A stretch of 44,000 nt of DNA from Lentisphaerales bacterium (GTDB taxonomy: Bacteria; Verrucomicrobiota; Lentisphaeria; Lentisphaerales; Lentisphaeraceae). A model generated the notes under the pieces. It saw only the letters and a program-made list of their open reading frames with translations, had not been told where the DNA came from and ran no database searches. The stretch is from NCBI GenBank assembly GCA_022446985.1, contig JAKVBD010000042.1:1-44000 (forward strand), written 5' to 3'. The translations under genes were made by a program, and so were the position numbers. Shown here piece after piece: positions 1 to 8,657 of the stretch (the first letter of the stretch is position 1; every line of letters begins with the position of its first letter).

Positions 1-81
1 AAAATGTTATTTTACCACTTTAACCACAGTTAATATTTTTGAAAGTTCCAAACGAAAATCAACAGCTTATCAAGTAACAAT
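1..81. other. left edge, no gene seen
   Basis: AT-rich sequence before the tmRNA terminator. I see no ORF of useful length, no RNA gene and no clear repeat here. It may be intergenic sequence downstream of a gene lying outside the window. Confidence 0.5.
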
Positions 82-119
82 TTAAAAAGAAAAACCCCAC
101 TTTAGAAAAAGTGAGGTTT
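82..119 (-). terminator. Rho-independent terminator of tmRNA
   Basis: A 12-bp stem (arms 92-103 and 108-119, with one G-U pair) has a short loop. On the minus strand it is followed by a T-rich run. It starts within a few bases of the tmRNA 3' end, as expected for a single-gene RNA transcript. Confidence 0.8.
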
Positions 120-121
120 AG

Positions 122-482
122 TGGAGGTGGGGGGAGTTGAACCCCCGTCCTGATAAAAGGCTCCAACAGCTTCTACATGCTTAGTTCACCTTTAAAGTTT
201 TCGTCCTCGCAGCTGCCGGTAAACAGGGCCACTTTGAAGCTTATTCTTCAGTAAAATCTCACTTGTTGAACCTGATGATACAATCAACAAACCAGCCAAA
301 TAAATGTCGATTTGCACTGCCTATAAGGCGTCAGCAGGAAATCGTAGCGGGCTTATATTATGCCGCTAATGCGTAATCTTCGTTAGCATTTATAGTTTTG
401 ATCGGCTTTTTACGAGGCCAACCGACCAACCTCGACATGCAACTGAAGTCTTCTCTTAACAGTCGAATCCAGTTTCACCCCC
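122..482 (-). ncRNA. ssrA: transfer-messenger RNA (tmRNA), ribosome rescue
   Basis: Read on the minus strand, the 5' end GGGGGTGAAACTGGATTCGAC and the 3' T-arm GGGGGTTCAACTCCCCC are the classic tmRNA ends. GGGGGTG pairs with CACCTCC (123-129) to form the tRNA-like acceptor stem, and A122 is the discriminator. The terminal CCA is not encoded (the genome reads C-T-A), so it must be added after transcription. The proteolysis tag is encoded at 358-387: codons GCT AAC GAA GAT TAC GCA TTA GCG GCA TAA give ANEDYALAA. The codon before GCT is AAT, so a tag starting with Asn cannot be excluded. About 361 nt is a normal length for the family. tmRNA with SmpB frees ribosomes stalled on truncated mRNA and marks the nascent chain for ClpXP-type proteases; a clpP gene lies elsewhere in this window. 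Confidence 0.96.
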
Positions 483-498
483 GATTGGGAGATGTTTA

Positions 499-527
499 AA
501 CATAGTTCCCTTTGTGCTCAGCTGCAA
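499..527 (-). promoter_or_regulatory. putative sigma70 promoter of tmRNA
   Basis: On the minus strand, TTGCAG (522-527) and TATGTT (499-504) are separated by 17 bases and lie about 17-20 nt upstream of the mature tmRNA 5' end. This suits a short leader trimmed by RNase P. Judged by eye only. Confidence 0.4.
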
Positions 528-622
528 ATGGGATTGAGCTCAGATGTTGATCATATTTTAACGAGGAGAGATTAAGAGTTATATTAACAAGACGAAAGTG
601 AAAAGTCGGTTATATTGTCGCC

Positions 623-1660
623 ATGAAATCGATATATGATAAAAAAGACTTAGAGAAGTTTCTGGAAAAGCAAGGTTATGGTCATCGCGAATTGCGACGC
701 GCCAGGCGTTTGTTGTTTCGCGAATTTGAGCCTTTGGAGAGTATTCCAGAGAGCGAAAAGGTTCTGCCTGCATTAGAAAAGAATTTTAAGGCTTCCTTTT
801 TGAAGTTAATCAGTCGAATGGATTCAAATATTGATGGTGCGACAAAGCTTCTTTTTGAAACTTATGATGGCAAACAGATTGAGACGGTTATTTTGCGAAT
901 CAATACAGGCCGTACGAGTATTTGTGTTTCATCTCAGGTCGGCTGCTCTGAAAAGTGTACTTTCTGTGCTACTGGTGCGATGGGCTTTTTGAGAAATCTT
1001 TCTTATAGTGAAATTCTAGATCAGATTGTTCATGCTGGTAGAATCCTTCGCGAAGAGAATCGCAAGTTGCGAAATATAGTCTTCATGGGAATGGGCGAAC
1101 CTCTAAGAAATTATACTAACCTCGAAAAGTCTCTTGAGTTGTTACTTGATGGTAGTGCTTTTCAATTTGCTCATAAATTTATCACCATATCTTCATCCGG
1201 TTTACCTGATTTAATGTTGAAGTTCTCGAAGCGTTTCCCACAAGTGGGAGTTGCCTTAAGTCTCAATGCGGCAGATGATGAAACTCGCGTTCAGGTGATG
1301 CCGGTTAATGATAAGTTCCCAATGAAGGTGCTGCGTGAGACTCTTGAAGAGATTGAGGATGTTCGGCAAAGTGGGGTGATGATCGAGTATATCATGTTCA
1401 AAGATGTGAATGACTCTTTGCAAGATGCGAAGAAAGTCGCAGAGTTCTTACGTGGTCTCGATGTTCACATCAACCTTATTCCTTACAATCCGGATCTCAG
1501 TGATGTTAAAGGTTTCTTTGCATCTAATCCGGAAGATATTATTGCTTTTCAGGATTACTTGAAAGATGAAGGATATAAAGTGACCCGTCGTTTTTCTCTT
1601 GGCCAGGATATCGCAGCTGCTTGTGGTCAGTTGGCAAACAACGAAACTATCGAAAAATAA
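623..1660 (+). CDS. rlmN: dual-specificity RNA methyltransferase RlmN (radical SAM)
   Basis: A 345-residue protein with the radical-SAM cluster motif CSEKCTFC (CxxxCxxC) inside VGCSEKCTFCATGAMG, which is diagnostic of RlmN/Cfr. It also has the GMGEPL motif and a C-terminal AAACGQLA segment carrying the resolving cysteine. The family methylates C2 of A2503 in 23S rRNA and A37 of some tRNAs, using one SAM as methyl donor and one as radical source. Length and motif order are normal. The ATG at 623 has no Shine-Dalgarno sequence; a TATATT hexamer lies only 7 nt upstream, so the message could be leaderless. The gene stands alone, divergent from tmRNA and convergent with dapA. Confidence 0.96.
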   Translation: MKSIYDKKDLEKFLEKQGYGHRELRRARRLLFREFEPLESIPESEKVLPALEKNFKASFLKLISRMDSNIDGATKLLFETYDGKQIETVILRINTGRTSICVSSQVGCSEKCTFCATGAMGFLRNLSYSEILDQIVHAGRILREENRKLRNIVFMGMGEPLRNYTNLEKSLELLLDGSAFQFAHKFITISSSGLPDLMLKFSKRFPQVGVALSLNAADDETRVQVMPVNDKFPMKVLRETLEEIEDVRQSGVMIEYIMFKDVNDSLQDAKKVAEFLRGLDVHINLIPYNPDLSDVKGFFASNPEDIIAFQDYLKDEGYKVTRRFSLGQDIAAACGQLANNETIEK

Positions 1661-1674
1661 ACCGATATTTATGA

Positions 1675-1707
1675 AATAAAAAAACCGGCCTGAATTAGAC
1701 CGGTTTC
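1675..1707 (-). terminator. terminator between rlmN and dapA
   Basis: Stem AAACCGG/CCGGTTT (1682-1688 with 1700-1706) around an 11-nt loop. On the minus strand it is followed by a run of seven T, so it is a good terminator for the glgC-dapA operon. It may also serve rlmN from the other side. Confidence 0.75.
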
Positions 1708-1730
1708 AAAATCTTATTCCTAACTTCTAA

Positions 1731-2606
1731 TTAAAGAATTAGACCAGCTTTTACTGCAGAAGCTTTTAGCACTTCGAAGTTAGCAGGATTGATATTTGTT
1801 AGGGGAAGTCTGAATTCATCACCGCATAGTCCCATTTCAGCAAGAAGAGTTTTTGCCGGGATTGGATTAGATTCGATGAATAGGTCATTCATGAGAGGAT
1901 AAAGTTTTGTATGAAGAGCTTTCGCTTCCTTCATATTCATTTCATTGGCATACTTAACTAACTGTACCATTTCTTTTGGCATAACGTTAGAAATAACGCT
2001 GATTACGCCTTCTGCACCAACAGAAATCATTGGCAGAGTCAGGGCATCATCACCACTTAGAATTGTGATGTCACAGGCCTGTTTGATTTGGCTGACGCGA
2101 TCAACACTACCACCAGCTTCTTTGATGGCCGGTATATTTGGGTTTTCTGCAAGTCTTGCCACAGTTGAGATATCTATGCCTGTAGCAGAACGTCCAGGTA
2201 CATTATAAAGAATTATTGGCAGTTCAGGAGCTGCATCAGAAATGGCTGTGAAGTGCTGAAAAAGACCTTCCTGAGTCGGCTTATTATAGTAGGGAGTAAC
2301 TTGCAGTGAACCATCAGCACCATTATTGAATGCTTTAACAGTCAATTCAATGGCTTCAGAAGTTGAGTTACCGCCAGTACCTGCAACAACTTTAACGCGT
2401 TTAGCTGCTTTGTCGATGATATATTTGATAACTTCAGTGTGCTCTTTGACGTTTAGAGTAGGGGATTCACCGGTCGTACCAACGGCAACTATACCGTCAA
2501 CACCACCTTCGACTTGCATCTCAATCAATTTTTCAAGTGAAGCGTAATCAACTGCACCATCTTTAAAAGGGGTTATAATAGCGGTATAAACACCGGTAAA
2601 ACTCAT
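1731..2606 (-). CDS. dapA: 4-hydroxy-tetrahydrodipicolinate synthase DapA
   Basis: A 291-residue TIM-barrel aldolase. GTTGESPTL is the pyruvate/semialdehyde-binding motif, YNVPGRS carries the catalytic tyrosine, and the lysine in IPAIKEAGG is the Schiff-base residue. The enzyme condenses pyruvate with L-aspartate-4-semialdehyde as the first committed step of lysine and diaminopimelate synthesis, in the cytoplasm. It is the last gene of a minus-strand run with glgC and a polyprenyl synthase, 19 nt after the latter, and is preceded by an AAGGA ribosome site. An aspartokinase, which feeds the same pathway, lies at 30370-31770 in a different operon. Confidence 0.96.
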   Translation of the reverse strand: MSFTGVYTAIITPFKDGAVDYASLEKLIEMQVEGGVDGIVAVGTTGESPTLNVKEHTEVIKYIIDKAAKRVKVVAGTGGNSTSEAIELTVKAFNNGADGSLQVTPYYNKPTQEGLFQHFTAISDAAPELPIILYNVPGRSATGIDISTVARLAENPNIPAIKEAGGSVDRVSQIKQACDITILSGDDALTLPMISVGAEGVISVISNVMPKEMVQLVKYANEMNMKEAKALHTKLYPLMNDLFIESNPIPAKTLLAEMGLCGDEFRLPLTNINPANFEVLKASAVKAGLIL

Positions 2607-2625
2607 TTTTCTATCCTTAAAATCG

Positions 2626-3693
2626 TCAATATTTTCTTTGTATCAAAAAGTCTGCTAATTCATCAAGTAACTTCCGGTATTTGTTATCCGGCAGCTGCGA
2701 TAGAGAATCTTTAGCCTTCTCTATACATTCTTTTGCCATTTCTTCAATGGCAGATAGGGCTCCGCAGTCTTTAATTATGTTTCTTGTGCGTTCTAAGTCA
2801 GCAAGAGACATATCGACATTTCCAAGGCAGTTCATGAGATGCTGGAGATCTTCGCCTTCAGACATTTCTAAAGCTTTCTTAATCAGAAGAGTCACTTTTC
2901 TGGTTCGAATGTCATTACCAACCGGCTTGCCCCATTCTTCTTCCTCCGCATAAACTCCAAGTATGTCGTCTTGAAGTTGGAATGCGAGACCGGCATCCAT
3001 GGCAAACTCACCTATAGATTTAACCGAGTCAAGTCTATAGTTGGCAGTGTTGAGGCCTATTAAGGCTCCAGTTTCGGCAGCAAATTGTAGAAGTTCGCCA
3101 GTTTTCCACTTGAGCATAGTGAGGATCTCATCTTCAGATATGTCTTCTAATTTTCGGTGCTCAAATTCGACATCGATTGCTTCTCCGCTTAGTAGTCTTG
3201 GATAGAGGAGATTGATCATTCTGTCTAGAATACTGAGAGTGATGTCACTGGACATGTCTTTGCCAGAAGCTTTGAGAAGTAAGGATATAGCCCAGGCTTG
3301 TTGTAGATCTCCAGTAAGAATAGCGAAGCTGCGGCCAAATTGCTCACTGGCTTCGGCTTGAGTGGCAAAGCGTTTCTGAGAAATCTGTTTTAGATCTTCA
3401 TGAGAAGAAAGCTCACCACGACGTGTTGAGTCGTTATCGATTATATCGTCGTGGACAAGAGTCCAGGTATGAAAAATTTCGATTGCACAAGCAGGCAGTA
3501 AAGCACTATCCGGTTTATTCGAAAAAAGACCGCAGGCCCACATAGCTATAGCAGGACGCAGTCTTTTACCACCTCTTAAAGGATAGGCCAGGACGGCCTC
3601 CTTTAAGTAGTCCGGAAGAATGGTTTCCGGGAAATCGTCTCGTGTTAAAGCTTTGTCTACTTGTTCGGCAATTCTTTTAAGGTCACTTAGCAT
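2626..3693 (-). CDS. polyprenyl (isoprenyl) diphosphate synthase
   Basis: A 355-residue trans-isoprenyl diphosphate synthase. It shows GGKRLRP (about 41-47), the first aspartate-rich motif DDIID (82-86) followed by RRG, and the second motif LQDDILG (about 240). These bind the Mg2+-diphosphate of the allylic substrate during head-to-tail addition of isopentenyl diphosphate. The residue five places before the first Asp is tryptophan. In this family an aromatic there usually limits the product to C15-C20, so a geranylgeranyl- or farnesyl-type product is more likely than a long quinone side chain. That is inference. The gene begins one base after the glgC stop (TAATATG), so it is probably translationally linked to it. 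Confidence 0.88.
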   Translation of the reverse strand: MLSDLKRIAEQVDKALTRDDFPETILPDYLKEAVLAYPLRGGKRLRPAIAMWACGLFSNKPDSALLPACAIEIFHTWTLVHDDIIDNDSTRRGELSSHEDLKQISQKRFATQAEASEQFGRSFAILTGDLQQAWAISLLLKASGKDMSSDITLSILDRMINLLYPRLLSGEAIDVEFEHRKLEDISEDEILTMLKWKTGELLQFAAETGALIGLNTANYRLDSVKSIGEFAMDAGLAFQLQDDILGVYAEEEEWGKPVGNDIRTRKVTLLIKKALEMSEGEDLQHLMNCLGNVDMSLADLERTRNIIKDCGALSAIEEMAKECIEKAKDSLSQLPDNKYRKLLDELADFLIQRKY

Positions 3694-3694
3694 A

Positions 3695-4996
3695 TTAGAA
3701 ATCGAGGTGAGAGGCCATCATTTTATCGTTTACTTTATGATGATTCTTCTCGATGACTGTCAACCATGTGCCAGCTTCAGGATACAGGTCAAGGACTTTG
3801 AACTGAGCTTCATCGGCGGCGCGGTCGTAACCAATTTGCGTTCCGGGTTCTAGAACAACGTGTTTGTCGATGATTGCATTACGGATCTGACAGTTTTCGC
3901 GTATATCAACATTATTCATGATGATACTGTCACAGACGGTAGAGTAGCTGTGAATGCGAACTTCAGGAGAAAGAATCGAGTTAAGAACGGTACTGCCTGA
4001 AACGATACATCCGTCACAAATCGTTGAATTAATAGCTTTGCCTATACGCGCTTTACCCTGGAACCCAACTTCTTCGTTATGGACAAATTTTGCCGGAGGA
4101 AGTGGAGTGTTATAAGTATGGATTGGCCACTTATCACTGTAAAGATTCAATTGTGGATCGGCCATTCTCAGGTCCATATTTGCTTCGTAGTAAGACTGCA
4201 GAGTACCCACATCACGCCAGTATGGCTGCTTGTGCTTATCTGCACCGGCAATCTTGTTGTCATAGAAATTGTAGGCAAAGACTCGACCAGTTTCGACTGC
4301 ATGTGGCAAGATGTCGTTGCCGAAGTCGTGTGAGCTGCTGGAATCTTTTGCGTCTTCATTTAGAACGCCGGAGATCCACTTAGAATCGAAAATATAATTA
4401 CCCATGGAAGCCAGGCAGTAGTCTGGGTTATTTGGTAATGGAGTCGGGTTATCTGGCTTTTCCTGGAAACCAGTGATTCTCCAGTCTTCATCAACTTGAA
4501 TTACTCCAAATTGTTTACCTTCATCTAATGGAACAGGGATTGCCGCGATGGTCGCTAGAGATTCTTTTTCGGTGTGGAATTTAGCCATTTGACTAATGTC
4601 CATTTTATAAATATGATCACCACCGAAAACTGCGAGTAGTTCTGGCTTGAAGTCATTTACTAAGTGAAGGTTTTGCCAAATGGCATCAGCTGTGCCGGTA
4701 TACCATTTTTTATTTTCACTTTGCATCTGTGCTGGAACAGGGACGATGAATTGTCCCTTAATTAAACTGGAAATGTTCCAGCCATTGATTATATGTTCAG
4801 ATAAACTTTGTGAGCGAAATTGGGTGATGACAAAAGTACTCAGTATGCCACTGTTTACAAAGTTACTGAGAACAAAGTCAATGATTCTGTATTTACCGCC
4901 AAATGGTACAGCGGGTTTTGCTCTTCTTGTAGTTAATGGTGCTAGTCTGGTTCCTTCCCCACCAGCTAAGATCATGCCCAGTATAGATAGACGCAT
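3695..4996 (-). CDS. glgC: glucose-1-phosphate adenylyltransferase (ADP-glucose pyrophosphorylase)
   Basis: A 433-residue protein. The N-terminal nucleotidyltransferase domain starts with GGEGTRLAPLT and continues with KPAVPFGGKYRIIDF, the conserved GlgC substrate and regulator region. FQEKPDNP is the glucose-1-phosphate-binding lysine motif. The C-terminal 130 residues are a left-handed beta-helix of hexapeptide repeats (for example VRIHSYSTVCDSIIMNNVDI). It makes ADP-glucose for glycogen synthesis and is usually allosterically controlled by glycolytic intermediates. It is the first gene of the glgC-polyprenyl synthase-dapA run, with GGAG upstream of its ATG. No other glycogen gene is in the window. 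Confidence 0.95.
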   Translation of the reverse strand: MRLSILGMILAGGEGTRLAPLTTRRAKPAVPFGGKYRIIDFVLSNFVNSGILSTFVITQFRSQSLSEHIINGWNISSLIKGQFIVPVPAQMQSENKKWYTGTADAIWQNLHLVNDFKPELLAVFGGDHIYKMDISQMAKFHTEKESLATIAAIPVPLDEGKQFGVIQVDEDWRITGFQEKPDNPTPLPNNPDYCLASMGNYIFDSKWISGVLNEDAKDSSSSHDFGNDILPHAVETGRVFAYNFYDNKIAGADKHKQPYWRDVGTLQSYYEANMDLRMADPQLNLYSDKWPIHTYNTPLPPAKFVHNEEVGFQGKARIGKAINSTICDGCIVSGSTVLNSILSPEVRIHSYSTVCDSIIMNNVDIRENCQIRNAIIDKHVVLEPGTQIGYDRAADEAQFKVLDLYPEAGTWLTVIEKNHHKVNDKMMASHLDF

Positions 4997-5168
4997 GTTT
5001 TAATGACTCCTCATATTAAGACTGTTTATAAATCTTGCTTCCTTTAGCGATAAGTCAAAGCTGAACTAGACCAACAAGTATAATGAAGATGTTCTTTTTT
5101 GATTAAATTCTCATTAAAACTGGTTAGAAAGTTATATTGTGCTGACATATTCACTCCATCATCATGAA

Positions 5169-5196
5169 TTGAAAGATGTAAGTCATAATGTATTTT
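5169..5196 (+). promoter_or_regulatory. putative promoter of the arsM operon
   Basis: TTGAAA (5169-5174), a 16-base spacer and TATTTT (5191-5196) lie about 25 nt before the arsM ATG, which has an AGGAA site. The rest of the 225-nt gap to glgC holds no gene. I see no clear ArsR-type inverted repeat. Confidence 0.35.
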
Positions 5197-5221
5197 TCAA
5201 ATAATTATCAGGAATGGGTAG

Positions 5222-6271
5222 ATGAAGTCAGTCAAAGAAAGTGTTCAGAATTATTATTCCAGTGTGGTGAAAACAAGTGGTGATTTGAAGACCAGTGCTT
5301 GTTGTGCAGGAGGCGAACCTCCAAAGTGGATCAAAGAATTGATTGCGAATATCGATGACTCTGTATTAGAAAAGTTTTATGGCTGTGGTTTTCCCATTAC
5401 TGAAGCAGTCGAAGCTTGCACCATACTAGATTTAGGGTGTGGCAGTGGGCGAGATGTTTACATGTACAGTCAATTGGTGGGGGAGTCTGGAAAGGTTATT
5501 GGTGTTGATATGACAGAGGAACAACTACAGACTGCCAGAGAGGTTGAAGCTCAGCAGATGACAAAGTTTGGTTTTTCTAAAAGTAATGTCGAATTCAAGC
5601 AGGGTTACATTGAATCTCTGTCAGATGTTGGACTTGAAGAGGAATCAGTTGATTTAGTCGTTTCAAATTGTGTGGTTAATCTGTCTCCCGATAAAAAAGC
5701 AGTTCTCGAAGGTATTTACAAGACTCTAAAAAATGGTGGCGAATTTTACTTCTCAGATGTGTTCTGCGATAGGCGTTTGAGTGAGGATATTCGTCAGAAT
5801 GAGATGTTATACGGAGAGTGCCTTGGTGGAGCATTGTACATCAATGATTTTATAAGCTTAGCTAAACAAGTCGGTTTTCTGGATCCTCGTTTAGTCAGTG
5901 AAGGAACTATAGATCTCGATGAAGATGTAAAGGTTCTTACTGGGAATGCTCGCTTTTATTCCAAAACATATCGTTTATTCAAAATAGCGGACTTAGAAGA
6001 TAATTGTGAAGATTATGGCCAAATTGCTACTTATAATGGGACGATGAAAGAAAATAGCCACTTGTTTGTGCTGGATGATCATCATTCATTTGAAACAGGC
6101 AGACCTGAACGGGTTTGCGGAAATACAGCTGACATGTTACAATTGAGCCGGTATAAAGATCATTTTGAGGTTGTTGGGGAACGCAAAACTCATTTTGGAG
6201 AGTTTATCTGTGGGAATACTATGGCTGCAGATGACTACAATCAACAAGACAGTTCAGGAAGCTGTTGTTAA
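5222..6271 (+). CDS. arsM: arsenite S-adenosylmethionine methyltransferase ArsM
   Basis: A 349-residue class I SAM methyltransferase. LDLGCGSGRD (69-78) is the SAM site. Cys55 in FYGCGFP, Cys150 in SNCVVNLSPDK and Cys200 in GECLGGALY match the three As(III)-binding cysteines of the family in context and spacing. Family members convert arsenite to methylated and volatile arsenicals. The C-terminal quarter carries further cysteines and ends SGSCC, as many ArsM proteins do. It is the first gene of a plus-strand run; the antiporter follows after 15 nt. No arsR, arsB or acr3 gene is in the window. A related methyltransferase with another soft-metal substrate is possible, but the cysteine pattern favours arsenic. 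Confidence 0.92.
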   Translation: MKSVKESVQNYYSSVVKTSGDLKTSACCAGGEPPKWIKELIANIDDSVLEKFYGCGFPITEAVEACTILDLGCGSGRDVYMYSQLVGESGKVIGVDMTEEQLQTAREVEAQQMTKFGFSKSNVEFKQGYIESLSDVGLEEESVDLVVSNCVVNLSPDKKAVLEGIYKTLKNGGEFYFSDVFCDRRLSEDIRQNEMLYGECLGGALYINDFISLAKQVGFLDPRLVSEGTIDLDEDVKVLTGNARFYSKTYRLFKIADLEDNCEDYGQIATYNGTMKENSHLFVLDDHHSFETGRPERVCGNTADMLQLSRYKDHFEVVGERKTHFGEFICGNTMAADDYNQQDSSGSCC

Positions 6272-6286
6272 AATTGGAATTTATAA

Positions 6287-8116
6287 ATGCTTAGTGCAGA
6301 AATGACCATCGCTCAGATTTTACTACTGGGTGCCTTAATCATCACTTCATTTGTTACCGGCAAAATATTTCGAAAAATCGGTTTTGGAGAAACAGCAGGG
6401 CAAATAGTTGGTGGTATTCTTATTGGTCCTTCATTTTTAAAATTAATTGATTATTTGATTAATAGTTTTGAGGAAGGTTTGCCAATTTTAGGAAAGGCAG
6501 ATGTTTCTATGGTGGCAATGCATGAGAGTGCGCTTAGCAGTCTTTTGTTTTTTTTACCGGTCTATATGGGTGTTGTTCTGTTTACTATTACTGAAGAGTG
6601 TCATGCAGACCGCCTTAAAGAATTGGGCAAGGATTCTTTAATAACCAGTTTAACTCACACCTTTATAACCTTCTTACTTGTTTTTGGAGGTTTGTATTAT
6701 TTTCTGGACCTTCAACCATTTTTATCGGCTATTTTGGCCGCAGTAGCGTCTTCTTCTTCTCCAGCTTCAGTTCTGATCGCAATGACAAATCGAAATGTCG
6801 AAGGGAGAATGAAAACGATTTGGGCACAGTCGACAACTCTTGATACAATCGCAGAGTTAATTTTGTTTGTTATTATCCTGATCGCGTTCAGTGTGCAAAG
6901 CCAATTCCTAACTCCTGACTTCAAGACATTTGTTCGCTTTGCGGCAATAACTTTGGCGATTGGCGGAGGTGTGTTTCTACTAATAAGGTCTGCAGTTCAA
7001 AATAGAATTATCTGTGATGAATTCAGCGAAAAGACATCAAATAAAAAGTTAGTAGATCTTTTGTCGTCTGATTCGATTCCAACCGTTACGGTTTTATTTA
7101 TTGTTTGGGCCGGAATTTTTATGAATGTCGGCTTTGCGATGGTGTTTCAGGTACCTTTTACCATTGCAGTCATAGTTACTGGCCTTTTAGTTTCGAATTA
7201 TCATAGTCAGTACATTTTTGACTCTCTGAAAGTTCCTGATCTTATGAGGTTTTCTCATTTGTTTTTCTTTGCGCTAATAGGCTCGAGATTCGATTTCGAG
7301 ATTTTTAATGACGTAGAAAACCTTAAAATGATCGGTTTGTACATTTTACTAAGAACTGTTGGTAAGCTTTTTGGTACTTGGCTTTCTTGTCGAATTATTG
7401 ATAAGGGAGGAAAATTGGTTAGAGCTTTACCTTACTTATTTATACCAAATATGGGATCAACAGGAATAAGCTTATTAGTCATGGGAACGTATCTAAGTGA
7501 CAGTTTAACGAAAGGTATTGCTGCGATAATTCCTGCAATGTTACTTTTTGAAGTTGTTGGGGCAGCTCTGGTAACTCAGATTCTTAAGAAGTGGAAACAG
7601 ACACTTGATGAAGAACGCGTTGAAAAGCAAGAAAAGAATCAGGCTCCAGCGCCAAATGAAACAGTTGAGTTGATTTCCTTCGATCAATTACTTCAGGATC
7701 GCGTCATTATAGATATTGATGTTCGCTCCAAAGAAGACGCTATAAAGATGATGTGTGCCGAGCTTTTAAAGCATGGAAATATCAGTGAATTGCAAAACAT
7801 CCACAACCTTGTTTTGGAAAGAGAAAAACTTTGTTCAACAGGAATGGGAGATGAAATTGCCTTGCCACACTGTAGAACTTCAGATGTTGATAATCCTATG
7901 GCGGTGTGTGCATTTGTCGCAGAAGGCGAAAGTTTAGAGTGGGATAGCCCGGATGGCCAGGGAGTGAGATACATTTTCATATTGATCAGTCCGACAAATG
8001 ATCCGAATATGCATATAGAGGCAATGAAGACAATCACTTCTCGTTTAATGCAACCTGGCTTCTTGCAAGAGTTTTATGAAAGCTCAAAAGACAAGCAGAA
8101 AAATGAAAGCTCTTAA
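6287..8116 (+). CDS. CPA2-type cation/proton antiporter with C-terminal PTS EIIA domain
   Basis: 609 residues. Residues about 8-440 form a hydrophobic membrane domain with roughly 11-13 segments, of the Kef/NapA monovalent cation:proton antiporter-2 superfamily. Residues about 455-600 form a PTS_EIIA_2 (nitrogen-type) domain. Its GMGDEIALPHCRT motif keeps the histidine phosphorylated in EIIA proteins (His528). Such fusions suggest that transport is gated by phosphorylation or by nutrient state. The transported ion (Na+ or K+) cannot be read from the sequence. It follows arsM by 15 nt with its own GGAA site, and its 3' end overlaps the next gene's start by 14 nt. No KTN/RCK domain is present. 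Confidence 0.88.
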   Translation: MLSAEMTIAQILLLGALIITSFVTGKIFRKIGFGETAGQIVGGILIGPSFLKLIDYLINSFEEGLPILGKADVSMVAMHESALSSLLFFLPVYMGVVLFTITEECHADRLKELGKDSLITSLTHTFITFLLVFGGLYYFLDLQPFLSAILAAVASSSSPASVLIAMTNRNVEGRMKTIWAQSTTLDTIAELILFVIILIAFSVQSQFLTPDFKTFVRFAAITLAIGGGVFLLIRSAVQNRIICDEFSEKTSNKKLVDLLSSDSIPTVTVLFIVWAGIFMNVGFAMVFQVPFTIAVIVTGLLVSNYHSQYIFDSLKVPDLMRFSHLFFFALIGSRFDFEIFNDVENLKMIGLYILLRTVGKLFGTWLSCRIIDKGGKLVRALPYLFIPNMGSTGISLLVMGTYLSDSLTKGIAAIIPAMLLFEVVGAALVTQILKKWKQTLDEERVEKQEKNQAPAPNETVELISFDQLLQDRVIIDIDVRSKEDAIKMMCAELLKHGNISELQNIHNLVLEREKLCSTGMGDEIALPHCRTSDVDNPMAVCAFVAEGESLEWDSPDGQGVRYIFILISPTNDPNMHIEAMKTITSRLMQPGFLQEFYESSKDKQKNESS

Positions 8117-8657
8117 TTGCCTTATTCTTTTTTTACTGGTCAGTTGCGCGACAACAGAAAAGCCCAAAAGTATTCCTAGGTACTCTAATATTTCAAAATC
8201 TACTGGCGCGAAAGTTACTCAGTCTCTCAAGAGTCCTTCTGTTAGGATTGATAGAAAGTATCAAGCTTTTAAAGGAGAGATAGTTTATAAAGAGCTGAAA
8301 GTAGAGAGTGACTGGATCGGTGGTACGGAGGAAAATCCAATTTACTTTACAAAGTTCGGTGAGAGAATTTTTTCCCTGGGAAAGGATATCTATGTTTACC
8401 CCGTCACTGTTCTTTCTATAGATGAAAAGGGGAATGTTGTTTACCCAGAGGATGGCATAAAGTTAGTAGGAGATATGCAGGTAGAGCATTTCCTTTTACT
8501 CGTTAAAGAACTTTCTAAAATGGCTGAAGTAAAAAGCGTTTGTTTTATTGCTGATTCAAATTTTTTGGAAAGGCCAGCAAAGGTAATTGATCTCAAGACT
8601 AGTAAGGTAATTGGCCAGTTTAAATTTATTGGGGCAAGATGGGAAAAGGTTAAATAA
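8103..8657 (+). CDS. small putative lipoprotein, function unknown
   Basis: Starting at the ATG at 8103, this gives 184 residues with a clean type II signal: MKALNCLILFLLVSC, lipobox cysteine 15. A start nine codons earlier would place extra charged residues before the signal, so 8103 is preferred. The mature part is polar and mixed alpha/beta and I do not recognise its family. The start lies inside the antiporter gene's end, and the stop overlaps the next ATG (TAATG), so it is tightly bound into the arsM-antiporter-rhomboid operon. It probably faces the periplasm, anchored in the inner or outer membrane. Confidence 0.75.
   Translation: MKALNCLILFLLVSCATTEKPKSIPRYSNISKSTGAKVTQSLKSPSVRIDRKYQAFKGEIVYKELKVESDWIGGTEENPIYFTKFGERIFSLGKDIYVYPVTVLSIDEKGNVVYPEDGIKLVGDMQVEHFLLLVKELSKMAEVKSVCFIADSNFLERPAKVIDLKTSKVIGQFKFIGARWEKVK

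Noticed and set aside
4079..4383. Overlapping plus-strand frames of 84 and 97 codons
   Set aside because: They lie inside glgC on the opposite strand, and the glgC frame is continuous with conserved motifs throughout.
7693..8037. 114-codon open frame on the minus strand
   Set aside because: Antisense to the EIIA domain of the antiporter, which carries a clear functional motif in the plus frame. No start signal seen.
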